A model generated the notes under the pieces. The model was not told where the DNA came from. It did no database searches and saw nothing but the letters and a program-made list of their open reading frames with translations. A stretch of DNA of 64,000 nucleotides from Anaeramoeba flamelloides (Eukaryota; Metamonada; Anaeramoebidae). Positions within the stretch are counted from its first letter, which is position 1. Each line of letters starts with the position of its first letter. Of this stretch, positions 11,195 through 21,297 are shown in pieces. The stretch spans positions 555,001 through 619,000 of the forward strand of contig JANTQA010000008.1 of NCBI GenBank assembly GCA_027625915.1, written 5' to 3'. Made by a program: the position numbers and the translations under genes.

Positions 11195-11854
11195 TTAGCA
11201 GCAACCAGGACAACCACATGAATGGCATTTGATTGGTTTCTTTCCTGATCGTTGTTTTTTTGGAACCCTGCAAATACATGTTGTATTTGAATGTGTGTTT
11301 GTTGTTTGAACACACATTAGGCAGCAAAGCCTTTCGTAACCCTCTTTTCTCCAATAAGAAATCAGTCCTTTGTCTGCAAATTTTTGGTCGATCAAAAATT
11401 GATAAAGCTTTTTTGAGATTTCTTTTTTTTTAAAATAAAGATTAAAGACATATCTTGAGCGCTTATGGTTGATTTGAAAAATTTTCCATCGCATCTCGTT
11501 TTTTCTTTGATTTGTTTTTGTTTCACGCTCAGCTTCTCTCATTTCATTTTCAAACTCCAAGATCTTTTCTTGGATATCTTCCCATCCTTCTGGTGGTGGC
11601 TTTTTACGAAATTTTCGGGATCTGATCCTTGCTAAAAGAAAACGTTAATCGTTGATTTGTTTAGTTTGTTATTGTTTAGGGTTGAGCATCGTTGTTGTAA
11701 CGTGGTTGTGGTGTTGTTTTTTTTTTGAAACAAAAAGGGAATAAATAAGAGTGGTTATTAAAAAAAAAAAAAAGTTAAAATGGATTTATTAAGCCCTTCT
11801 TCTTGAAAATTTGGAATAATTTGTTTTTGGAAAATTAAAAAATATTTTACACAT
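11195..11854 (-). CDS. BUD31: BUD31/G10 pre-mRNA splicing factor
   Basis: Small, highly conserved zinc-binding spliceosome protein, expected in the nucleus in the Prp19-related and activated spliceosome complexes. The main exon (11631-11195) encodes RIRSRKFRKKPPPEGW, an acidic helix (KILEFENEMREAE), RYVFNLYFKKKEISKKLYQF, GYERLCCLMC and the C-terminal Cys cluster CICRVPK...CHSCGCPGCC. This aligns along nearly the full length of the human and yeast proteins. The exon opens after an acceptor TTTTAG with two bases of a split codon. The only fitting first exon I find is ATGT (11854-11851) before GTAAAA, giving MSRIRSRK, about 146 residues against 144 in human. The 219-nt intron is 11632-11850. The stop is TAA, and a likely AATAAA lies about 45 bases downstream. 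The family call is very secure; the four-base first coding exon is an inference. Confidence 0.93.
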
Positions 11855-13690
11855 GTTCTTGTTTTATAGACTATTTTTTGAAAAAGATAAAGATAAAATT
11901 AAGGCAAAAAACAAAAAATGAATTATTCAAAAATTATGAATTCAAGTGTTTTTTCTTCCTTTCAAACAATACTTGGATAAACGATTTAATTCTCAATTAA
12001 ACTGATAGAAGGGTTATTATTATCTCTAATGAAGTTATTTTCAACTCTTAATATCGTTATTGAAAGAAGAAAGGATATAATAAAAATGACTTTTGATGTT
12101 TAAAAATATATAAATTTCACTAGTATTTTTTTCAACTCTATCTATTCAAAATTTTATAGAAAAAGGCAATTTAATTCAAAATAAAGATTTAATTGTAATT
12201 GTAAATGGAATTTTTAATCATGTTTTTATTTAAAGGCACATTTTTCTTATGATAGATCAACAAATTATTGAGAATGAATTTATATTTTTTGATAAAAGAT
12301 TTTTAGTTTATTTCCATGTGGGAGCGCTTCTTTGGAAAAGGTATTAAGCCTTTTAAAATTATTTATTGAAATATGATACAAATCAAGTACTTTCATTCAA
12401 AATCTTTTGAAGAGAGTAGTATTTTTTAACACTAAAAGGAAATCTTGTTTAGATCTGCAAAAAATTTTTTTATGTAATTTTTGTAAGACTTTTGAAATGG
12501 ATGAGTTAACCTCATTTTAACAATTTATTAATTTGAATCTCTTTTTTGAAATCCAATATTCACTTGGTTCTATTATAAAATCAAAAAAAAAGTAACTTAT
12601 TATTTTTATTAATAAATAAGTTAATTATTGAAAATCATAAGACAGATTTTTCGGTTAGGTTGGAAAGTATTTATTTTGAAAATAAAAATCATTTTGTGAG
12701 TAGTTTTATTGTTTAATATTTTGAAAACAAACACTAGTAATTAAAATAAATTGAAGTACAACACATTCAATAAATTCAATATTTGATAGATGTTTAAACA
12801 AAAATTTCTCATTTAAATTTAGATCTATTAATACAAATAATTTTTTCTTTGAAGTTTTGAAAAAGTTCTGTTCTAGTTTTTAAAAAATGAAAAAAAATAA
12901 AAAACAAATGGTAAATTTTTTTTTAGCAAATTGTTTGATCTTATTCACAAGAATAATTATCCCAATTTTAATAATATTTGAATAAAATAAATTTTTTTAA
13001 ATATCTTTTGAAATAATATACATTATACCCAAATATCTTCAAGATAATTTTATTTTGAAAAAAAAATGATATTCTATTAGAAACACAGTTTATCAACCCA
13101 ATTTGTAAATTTTTTAATAGTTTTTTATATTAATTTTTAATTAAATAATAGAAATATTTTATATTAGGGAATAAATCAATTTTTTTTTTTTTTTTTTCAA
13201 ATCCAAAGTCTAATAGGGAAAAAATCTTTACATTAATATTTATTTTGAGTCAATATAATTCATTTTGTAATATTGAGGATATTATCCATAGTAATGGAAA
13301 TGAATAATGTTAAAAAAAATATCAATCATAGATATACCATCAATAAAACAATTTACTATTGTTAAAAAAAAAAAAGGAAAACAATTTTTGTAACAGTATT
13401 TGAGTAAATTATATTTTTTTTAGCACATTCATTAAATAGAATTGGTAAAGAATAAATATCAGCAGTTATTGATTTTTAAAAAAAAAAATATCGAATATAT
13501 TTATTTGTGAAGCTGAAAGCTTCTAAAAAAAATATATTTAGTTGTTTTTTTTTAAAAAAAGCAATAGCAAATGTTATTTTTTGTGGGCAAACAATATGAA
13601 AAAAATAAAAAAGACTAAAAACAAAAAACAAAATTTTTTTTTTATTTATTTTTCATCGTTTGCGATCTTTAATGAAAATAGTTAGAAATG
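11855..13690. other. Intergenic, no supported gene
   Basis: AT-rich DNA with long homopolymers. A 31-codon exon-like frame starting at the ATG at 12249 ends before a GTATTA at 12341, but no matching second exon was found and its length is compatible with chance. Confidence 0.6.
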
Positions 13691-13808
13691 TTAAAAACAG
13701 CAAATATAAAAGATCTTCATTTGTATTTTAATTTCTTTTAATATTTGTTCCAAACTCTCATCTGATATTGGAACTTCGTCTGGTGAATCGTTGTTATCTG
13801 ATTGGCCA
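13691..13808 (-). CDS. Possible terminal exon of an unrecognised small gene
   Basis: After an acceptor-like CTCTTTTAG the minus strand encodes GQSDNNDSPDEVPISDESLE and then QILKEIKIQMKI up to a TAA at 13691. Base composition is clearly richer in GC than the surroundings, and the peptide is acidic, then amphipathic. An ATG at 13909 opens a plausible first exon (MTEFQKEKITKH), but its frame runs into a stop in a T11 homopolymer before a usable donor. Either the homopolymer length is wrong or the first exon lies elsewhere. No family is recognised. Confidence 0.3.
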
Positions 13809-13809
13809 C

Positions 13810-14668
13810 TAAAAGAGTAAAATTTTGGACCATTAAAAATCCCAATACAACAAACTTATAAATAAAAAAAAAAATGTTTTGTTATTTTCTCTTTTTGAAA
13901 TTCTGTCATTTCAATTATTTAAAAAAAAAATAAAAATGAAACTGAATTTTTCCAACTCCTTTTAAATGGTAGATTGCTTCGATTGCTACTCTTTTTTTGA
14001 TCCTAAGCAAAAAATTTTTATCAAAAAATTGATATTTTTTTTTGATTTCAAAAAGTCAATTGATAAGGATCTTGAAACCAAAAGAAACCATTTTTTTGTA
14101 CCATTTTTTTTTTTGATAAAGTGATCTGATATTTTTAGTAACTTGAATTTTTCACTTTATGGATTTGAATTTTATTTCCCAAAAAAAAACCCAAAAGGCC
14201 AATTTAAACAATTTCCTCCTATATTTTTAATTTGAAAAAGTTTTGATATTTTTTCACTAATTTTTAGCTTATTTTTTTCTTTCCAGAAAAGAAAAGCTTA
14301 ACCCAATACAAGAACATTTGGTAAACAATATCGAATATGTTACGTGATGTTGATCACAAAGATATAGCAACATTTTTTATATTTTTTCCAATATTTTTGC
14401 ATGAGAAAAATAACATCAATGATATATGTTAAAAAAATATTAAATTCGGAAATACTTCTCTACTTCTTTATCTATCTTTATTATTTAATTAATTTTGATC
14501 AATCAAAGATTAAAAAATTCTTTTCTGGTAAATATTTTATCATTTACTCAAGATTATGAATAATTCACTTTATTATTTTTCAATTCTGTTAATAAATCGC
14601 ACCATCTTTTGAATTTCAGAGAATAAAAAAACAAATAATTTAAATTTAAATAAAAATGAAAAGTTGGG
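13810..14668. other. Intergenic, weak exon-like pieces only
   Basis: A plus-strand ATG at about 13966 opens roughly 54 codons (starting MVDCFDCYSFFDPKQK). A further piece after TTTCCAG at about 14286 reads KEKLNPIQEHLVNNIEYVT. The two cannot be joined in phase by visible sites, so neither is called as a gene. Confidence 0.4.
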
Positions 14669-14867
14669 ATAGTCAGTTCCACTTTGAATGTACAAACCCT
14701 CAACTAAATTTAAGGTACAAAAAAAAATCTCAAATTAATGCACAAAATTTAAATTCTAGTCAAATAATTAGTATTAAAAAAAATTAAGAAAATGTGCTAT
14801 AATTTGGGATTTTTTTGTGCCTTAAATATGGTTAAGAGTTTGTGCCTTCAAAGTGAAACTGAATATA
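14669..14867. mobile_element. Palindromic MITE family B copy B2
   Basis: About 195 bases that fold back almost end to end. The left arm runs AGTCAGTTCCACTTTGAATG, acaaaccctcaac, aatttaagg and aatctcaaatta. The right arm carries the inverses (ttgggatttttttgtgcctt, gagtttgtgccttcaaagtg, aaactga). Ends of CAGT type flanked by TA are typical of Tc1/mariner-derived MITEs. Non-coding. Confidence 0.8.
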
Positions 14868-15077
14868 ACTATAATGATTAATTATATTTCAAGAAAAATT
14901 ATTATAAGAAGATACCAGATTTTTAATCACTTAAAATCCTTCTTAAAACAGTCGTTTAATCCACTTGTTGAATATTTATTTTTGTATTTAAGGTCCAAAA
15001 AATCATGGGTAATAATTAGACAGGGAATTAGTAATTAATATACATTCAAAACACTATTAAAATTTATTTTTTTGAAA

Positions 15078-15606
15078 TAAAACTGATTCCAAAAATTTTT
15101 ACATTTCTAAAATCAAAAATAGGCTAAATAAAACCCCAATTTATTATATTTTTATAAATGTAATATAAAAAATATTTAAGTTACTGATTCTTAATGTTTT
15201 TATATGTAATCATTTTTATCCAAATAATGAAAAAAAAATATAAAACGAAAAAAAAATCAGAATTTTCAAAATAATGAAATGAGCGGAACAAAAAATATAT
15301 TAATAAATTTGTTGAAATTTCACCATAAATTATTGATCGATAAATGATAAGATACCATCAACTAATTGTATTTGATTTTTCAATTTAAAAAACTCAACAT
15401 TAACCTTTTTTCAACCCTCTGAAAAAAAAATCCAGATCTAACCAAACCGGTTATTTAACAGGAAAAAAAAAGAAATGAAAATAAAAAAGACAAAAATGAA
15501 AAAGTAATTTGTAAAATCAAAATTATTTCCAAATTGAATTTAAATTGAAGTAATGATATTCTTTAATATGTTTAAACTGTGTCAAATTTTGAAATTTGGT
15601 TTATAT
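15078..15606 (+). mobile_element. MITE family A copy A3
   Basis: The left end AAACTGATTCCAAAAATTTT and right end GTCAAATTTTGAAATTTGGT then TTATAT are inverted repeats matching copies A1, A2 and A4. The interior keeps the family blocks around 15180-15420. This copy lacks the adjacent AT microsatellite seen at the others and is more diverged. Confidence 0.75.
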
Positions 15607-15749
15607 TTGAAATTTTTATAGCTATTTGAAAATAATTTTAAAGTAAAAAATAGAATAAATTGCATAGCGAGTATAAATAAATTCCACAAAAAGTGGGTGA
15701 AAATATAATAAAACATTATTTAATATTGAAACAAAAAAATTATTAGGTG

Positions 15750-17010
15750 TTTTAACAATATCTATGGTTAATTCATGATAAATTTGGAAAAATTAGATTT
15801 TTTTTTTCATATTGCAATTTCTTAGAAAAATGTGATTTTCAATTTTATCGTCATAATATGACAAATCACAATATTCGAAAAAAACGCCAGAATTATTTAA
15901 AATTACTAATAAATGCCAATAAAGCCTAATTCAAAAGTAAACGAGAAATAAAAATTGATTGCTTTTTGGGCCAATTGAGCAATATTTAAGAATAAAAATT
16001 CTGTGTGATCAAAAAATAGATTGTGTGGAAAAAAAATTATTCTTTAAAAAAAAAAAACAAATAAGGTACTTGATTCAATCAAGGATCAAAAAAGTTTTTC
16101 GTTAGATTTTATATTGATTTGGTAGATAGATCGATCGATCCTTTTAGATCAAAAATAATAATAATAAAGAGAAATAAAATAGTTTCTCGTCCAATGGTGG
16201 TGTTTTAGATTGTGTTGAATAAAAGAGAGCTTCCAAAATTACCAACCCTTCATAGATATATTTAAAGAATTTTTTCTTATGTTAAAACATTTTCTTTATT
16301 CTATTAAACGTTAAAAGAGACGTATAACTTTTCCAAAACTTTCACAACAACCTAGCTACATTATCAACTCTTATTAATTTTTTTTAGACACTTTTTTTGT
16401 TATTGTTCTTCTTCTTCTTCTTTTTATATTATTCTAATAAAAATAAAACACAACTAGAGATTAAATGGTTTTTTTTTACTTTAAAATAAAAAGATAGAAA
16501 ATTACTCTTTCTTGATTATTTATGGTTATTTAAATTGTTAAGGTAATAACCACATTTTAAAAATAAATATATTTTATATTCAAGTGTATTTAATAAATGG
16601 ATAATTATTTTTTGATGACAAAATTCTTTTGAGATTTTTTTTTTTTAATACAAAACAAAAATTACAAAAAAAATATTTTTTTTTTTTTTTCAAATACTAA
16701 AAATATCATTCCCTTTATAAAATTGTTTGACTTTGGAAACATTTCAAACATTGAAGAAACTTTATAATCCTATCAAACACTTTAAAACATTTTCAGCTGA
16801 ATAATTCATTGTTAAAAGTCTCAAGGCTTTGTAAAAGTTGATATTTTTTTTTAAAGTATTTGATATTTTAAAAAAATAGTTTTTGGGTTTTTCGTGATTT
16901 TATGATTTTATCACGATTTTTATGATTTTTCACAATAAAGTGGTATTAATCGCAATTTTTTCAGATTATTGTGAATTTATTGGTTAATATTAAGATAAAA
17001 AATCTAATCA
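15750..17010 (+). repeat. Dispersed repeat R1, copy 2
   Basis: Aligns by eye with 35790-37250 over about 1.2 kb. Shared blocks include gggccaattgag, tacttgattcaatcaaggat, ccaaccctt, cacaacaacct/cacaacatcc and aaaacacaa, plus terminal clusters of atcacgat/tcgcaat motifs. A less diverged relative of copy 1 lies at the window's left edge. No open frame. Confidence 0.7.
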
Positions 17011-17334
17011 TCAAATCCTCTAATAAAAAAATATGATAATTTTGAAAAATAAACTGTATTTTTTTTTTATTATTTTATTATTCGATATTTGAAGATGGAA
17101 ATTTATGTTAAATAGTCATATAATTGTGAAAAAACTATTTTTGAGTCAAAGAAGCTCATTTCCAATAGCCGAATTTAAAGATTTTGAACTGGTTAAAAGG
17201 ATATAAAACAAAATTATTTTGTAAATTTAAAATTTGAAATCATTTTTTGAAATTTTAATTTTTTTTTTATTTAATTTTTTATATTACCTAAACAGTTTCA
17301 ATCAAAAATTTTTTCGAACAATGAACCATATGTA

Positions 17335-17480
17335 AAATTTGGGCACTTCAAAATATACGAACTCAAATAAAATTAGTTGGTAATATCTAATCAATGTTTG
17401 ACCAAAAATCCTGAATAGAATTTGAACAAATTTGTCAATGCATTTTTTTGGATACTTTCTCCAAAATTTAATATACACAA
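17335..17480 (-). mobile_element. MITE family A, degenerate fragment
   Basis: Inverted relative to A1. The segment ataaaattagttggtaatat followed by ctaatcaatgtttgacc matches the inverse of A1 around 5870-5930, and the outer edge keeps a TTTGGGCAC motif resembling the inverted repeat. Only an internal part survives. Confidence 0.5.
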
Positions 17481-18810
17481 TCTTGATTTTTTATTATTGA
17501 TAATTTTTTATTTTTTGTTTTGGGGGTATTAATTGATAAATAAGAGTTAATATATCAATTAGTGGTACAAGTTCTAGTTTGTTATTTCGCTTAGAATTGA
17601 TTAAATGGGATTTTGTTTTTTAAAAAAAATTGAATTTTGGCTTGTTAAAAAAAAAAATTATTGAGTTTATTGTAATATGATAAATATGATTCTGGTTTTA
17701 AAATTTAATTATCAAAATTTGATTTTCTGTTTTCAAGGAATTTACTCTATTAATTTTCAAGATATTTTAATATTTTTCTTATGAGTTTATTTAAAAAAAT
17801 CTCCTTCAGGGTGTTGTCGTTCTGTTAAAAAATAAATATTTGAAAATTTAAAAAAAATACTAATGTTTTTGGATAGTGAATAACAATGAAAAAATACTTT
17901 AACCTAAGCCATAAAATCAATCTCTAAAAAACAAGAAAGAAAAAACTATTATATTTTTTAGAAAAACATTCCAAAAGTATAAGACTCAATTTCCAATTTG
18001 AATTGTTTTGAATTATATTTTTGCATACAAAACAGTTTCAGTTTCTAAGTATCACTCTTTGGTACTTTTTGATATCTAAAAGATTTATTTATTCATATTT
18101 TCCATTTTTCAAATAAGTTTTTTTTATCTCAATAATTCTACAAAATCGTTACTCTATCAAATTTTAGGGGATTATAAAAAGATACATTACCTAAAATCAA
18201 ATCCATTGGGATACATTATAATAAAACAATTTATGTTAAATTTGGGCAATCAACATTTTGGATAGATAAAATAAAAAACAATGATATTTTTTTTCGTAAT
18301 TTTCTTTGTAAAAATTGAGAAATTGTGGATATTTCTTTTTTGTTATTATTATTTATATATTTTGATCCTTTATGAATTTTTTTTTTGTTATTTGAATTTT
18401 TCACAAAATTGATCCTCTTAACTTTTTTTTATTAATTATATTGTTTATCAATTAAAAGAACGGCAATTTTACAATACCCTTTTTATGTTACAAGTCACAC
18501 CTGCATTTGGAAGAGGTAAAATTCAGCGCAAGTGAATAGGTTTTTGTTCCTAATTTTTTTTTTTGATAGTTTAAGAAACTTTTACTTTCCATTTTTTTAA
18601 TGTCAATTTATCTTTTCGTTACTTTTTTACTATTCAATTTTTTTTTAGAAAATTGAACATTGAAGCAAGAATATGTTTTACATTCAAGAATATATACATG
18701 GAATTCCATTTTTTTGAAGATTATATGATTTTTTTTTTTTTCAGAATTGCAGATTTTGTTAATGAGGAAATATATATATATTTTTTTTTGTTATTAGAAT
18801 TTTTTTCATT
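17480..18810. other. Intergenic, no supported gene
   Basis: AT-rich sequence with homopolymers. A GC-richer patch at 18480-18530 reads TAILQYPFYVTSHTCIWKR on the plus strand before a GTAAAA, but it has no partner exon. The frame at 18653-18886 runs into the arm of an inverted-repeat element and is not called. Confidence 0.5.
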
Positions 18811-19217
18811 TACAAATGTGCAAAAAAGGTTTGTGAATTTTTCATGTTATTTTTTGTTAAATTTATTATTTTTTTATCAACTGTGATACTTTTCTGGTAC
18901 GCCTTCAAGTTTGAAATAACTTGTAAATATATTTGATGTTTAAAATTACAAAAAATTCAACTAATAAACTATTTCAGATCCTCGGGTATGTTTGAATGTG
19001 AAAAGAGTATCTTCGATTTTTTCTGGGCATTTCTATTCCAAATCACCTCATTTCTTTTTTTGTAAAATTAATAATACAATCACTGAATATATCAAATATA
19101 TTGTCAAGTTTCTTGAACAATGAAGTGTACCAGAAAAGTATCACAGTTGATAAAAAAATCATAATTTTAACAAAAAAAAAACATAAATAATTCACAAATC
19201 TTTTTTGCACATTTGTA
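18811..19217. mobile_element. Inverted-repeat element family C (about 97-base arms)
   Basis: The left arm 18811-18907 starts TACAAATGTGCAAAAAAGGT and ends CTGTGATACTTTTCTGGTAC. The right arm 19123-19217 is its inverse (GTACCAGAAAAGTATCACAG...TTTTTTGCACATTTGTA). About 215 bases lie between. After a TATTTCAG site the centre holds a 47-codon open frame (PRVCLNVKRVSSIFSGHFYS...) ending TGA. Only one copy is in this window. Confidence 0.75.
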
Positions 19218-19340
19218 GATCTTTTAATTTTTTTAAGTTATTTTAATTTTTGTTAATGAAGATCCTCTCAAGATTTTTTTTTTGTGGAATTGAATTTTGT
19301 CAATTCAAAGAAGTCTAATTTCCCATATCCCTTTTAAAAT

Positions 19341-20270
19341 ATGACTTACTTCTTGGGTGTCAAACAAATCCATGGTAAGTTTTAGGAACCTTAAAAAACA
19401 AATTTGGAAATACGAGGGTTTGTTCAATTTTTTGAAAACAACTGTTTTTTAAGATTTGTTGAACAGAAATAGAAAACAAAGTTAATCTTTTAACGGATCT
19501 TTTCTTGGAAATGTTAAGATTCTATGAACAGAATTACGATAACTGTTGAGAGAAAAATGTTGGACACAGAAAAATGGTAGGACAGCAATTTTAATTGGGA
19601 ACATTACTGAAAATGATTTTTAATTTCAATCGTTTGTAAAATAACTAAAGAAAATAACAATAATCTACTTATTAGAATAACGATTAATGTAATTCTACTT
19701 TTTCAAAAGCTTATTTCTTATAGTCTAAAGCAAGTTTAAAAATTACCATTTTCAGATTTAATAGTAAACTTTACTAAAACTTGGATTTTTGTTAAAATAG
19801 CATGATCTACTTTAGTTATCAAGCTTTCAAATGAGTATTCTACAAATACCACATATTAATCAACTTCTAACACATTTAAACCAGGATTTATATATTAGTC
19901 ACCTAGTTATCAATAGGATTTGATTTTCAATTTTACTAATGTTCCCAATTAAAAATGGTGTCCAACCATTTTTCTGTGTCCAACATTTTTCTCTCTACAG
20001 TAAAGGATTTTTTACAAATGTTTACAAGGCTGAATAACTGTGTATTCAATGACGAATTCCTTGCATCGTCTTAATCTTACACATCTAAATTGTGTAAAAA
20101 AAACATTAAAAAGCCAAGTGTTGCAAATTTTCGTTAGATTTATTTTTTCGATACACTCAAAACTTTTCAATAATCAGTCTTTGTTGGATTTGAAGAATTT
20201 GGATACAAAAATCTTCAATTTATATCCTTGGTTATCGGAATTATTGAGAATGAAAAGGTGGTTAGAATAA
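19341..20270 (+). CDS. Candidate small multi-exon gene, one intron being an inverted-repeat element
   Basis: Unrecognised. Exon 1 (19341-19374) is ATG to a GTAAGT donor and encodes MTYFLGVKQIH. Exon 2 (19467-19544) encodes EIENKVNLLTDLFLEMLRFY then EQNYDN. Exon 3 (20001-20067) gives LKDFLQMFTRLNNCVFNDEF and LAS. Exon 4 (20114-20270) gives QVLQIFVRFIFSIHSKLFNN and more, ending TAA. Phases match at each junction. The exon 2-3 intron (19545-20000) begins two bases inside an inverted-repeat element and ends with its last base. The final donor (GTCTTA) is weak; a frameshift there is the alternative. The product, about 110 residues, would be soluble, helical and leucine-rich. The model rests only on splice motifs and frame coherence. 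Confidence 0.4.
19543..20000. mobile_element. Inverted-repeat element family D, candidate introner
   Basis: The left arm 19543-19607 begins CTGTTGAGAGAAAAATGTTG and includes GACACAGAAAAATGG and TTTTAATTGGGAACATTA. The right arm 19936-20000 is the inverse, ending TTTTTCTCTCTACAG. The flanks both read TAA, consistent with a 3-base target duplication of the PIF/Harbinger type. Because the ends are CTGT...ACAG, the element carries a GT near one end and an AG at the other. No coding capacity was seen. Confidence 0.8.
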
Positions 20271-20381
20271 TGATTTAAGTATTTTTGTAGTATCAAGTAA
20301 AAAAAAAGAGTCTCGATAAGTTTCAATTTTATTTTTTCCTATTTTAAATTTTACGAATTTTCAAACAGATCAACTTTTTAA

Positions 20382-21297
20382 ATGATAAACAAACTCGATT
20401 TATTGGCCACAACAAGTGTTTCAAAAAATGAGAATGAAAGAGAAGATCAAAAACGAAAAAGAAACAAGAAAAACAAACGCCGATCATTTGAATTAATTGA
20501 AACAAGTTCTGAAGATGAACTAGATTTTATGGGTAACTTTTTTTGTGATTTAAACAAAATATGAATCATTTGAAAGGAATTCATCACGGGAGATTGTCTA
20601 ACACTTCACAAGAGTCTCTGAACAAACACACAAATTTGATCAAAGAAAATTTCGACCTGATCAAAACCAACTCATTAGAAATCAAAAAATCCATCGAGCT
20701 TTTGAGAAAAAAACCCAAAAATTGATCAACCAAGAAAACAACCAAAACGTTTTTCAGTCAAGGATCAGGGTTAATAACATTGCCTCAGTCAAAAATAAAT
20801 TCCTAAAGTTATTCCAGGAATTTCTTGCTCTCGATTCCTCCTTAAGAGACGATTTAACAAACAATATTGTTCGGCAATGTAAGATTGTTGATCCCGATTT
20901 AGATGAAGAAGAAATTGAAAAGGTCATTGAAAACTCAAACGTTCACAAGTTCAATGCCTTTTCGCCACTACAAACCTGTAACTCACAAAGGATCCTCGAG
21001 GAGATAAGCAAACAGTACTCAAATATCTTATTCTTAGAAAAATCAATCTCTGAATTAAGCTCGATGTTTTCCGATTTTTCCTTCCTTGTTCATTTACAAA
21101 GCGAAAAGATCGATAGCATTGAAAACAATATTGTAAATTCAAAAAAGAATATCCAAGACACCAACAAAATTCTTAAAGAATCTCGAGGCCTTCAAAAAAA
21201 AGTAAGGAAAAAAAAATATTATATTTTGTCTCTATCAGCACTTGTAGGTTTAGGCATTACATTGACCGGGCTGAGCAAAGTTTTTAAAAAAAAGTAA
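20382..21297 (+). CDS. Syntaxin-type Qa-SNARE (frame break inside)
   Basis: Membrane-fusion SNARE, probably acting at the plasma membrane or endosome. Exon 1 (20382-20532) encodes a charged N-terminus ending DELDFMG. A 44-nt intron 20533-20576 (GTAACT...AAAG) follows. The next part encodes the Habc helix segment (NTSQESLNKHTNLIKENFDL, IKTNSLEIKKSIELL). Then come RDDLTNNIVRQCKIVDPDLD, a SNARE motif (from about EISKQYSNILFLEKSISELS to NIVNSKKNIQDTNK) and a C-terminal membrane segment YYILSLSALVGLGITLTG with a KVFKKK tail. Between SIELL and LINQEN the frame shifts by one base at an A7 run near 20706-20713. As written, the upstream frame stops at TGA (20723-20725). Either the homopolymer is miscounted or this is a recent pseudogene. 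Other residues look conserved, which favours an error. Stop is TAA. Confidence 0.85.

Noticed and set aside
18653-18886. 77-codon frame on the plus strand
   Set aside because: Runs into the inverted arm of element C and is dominated by F and I codons.
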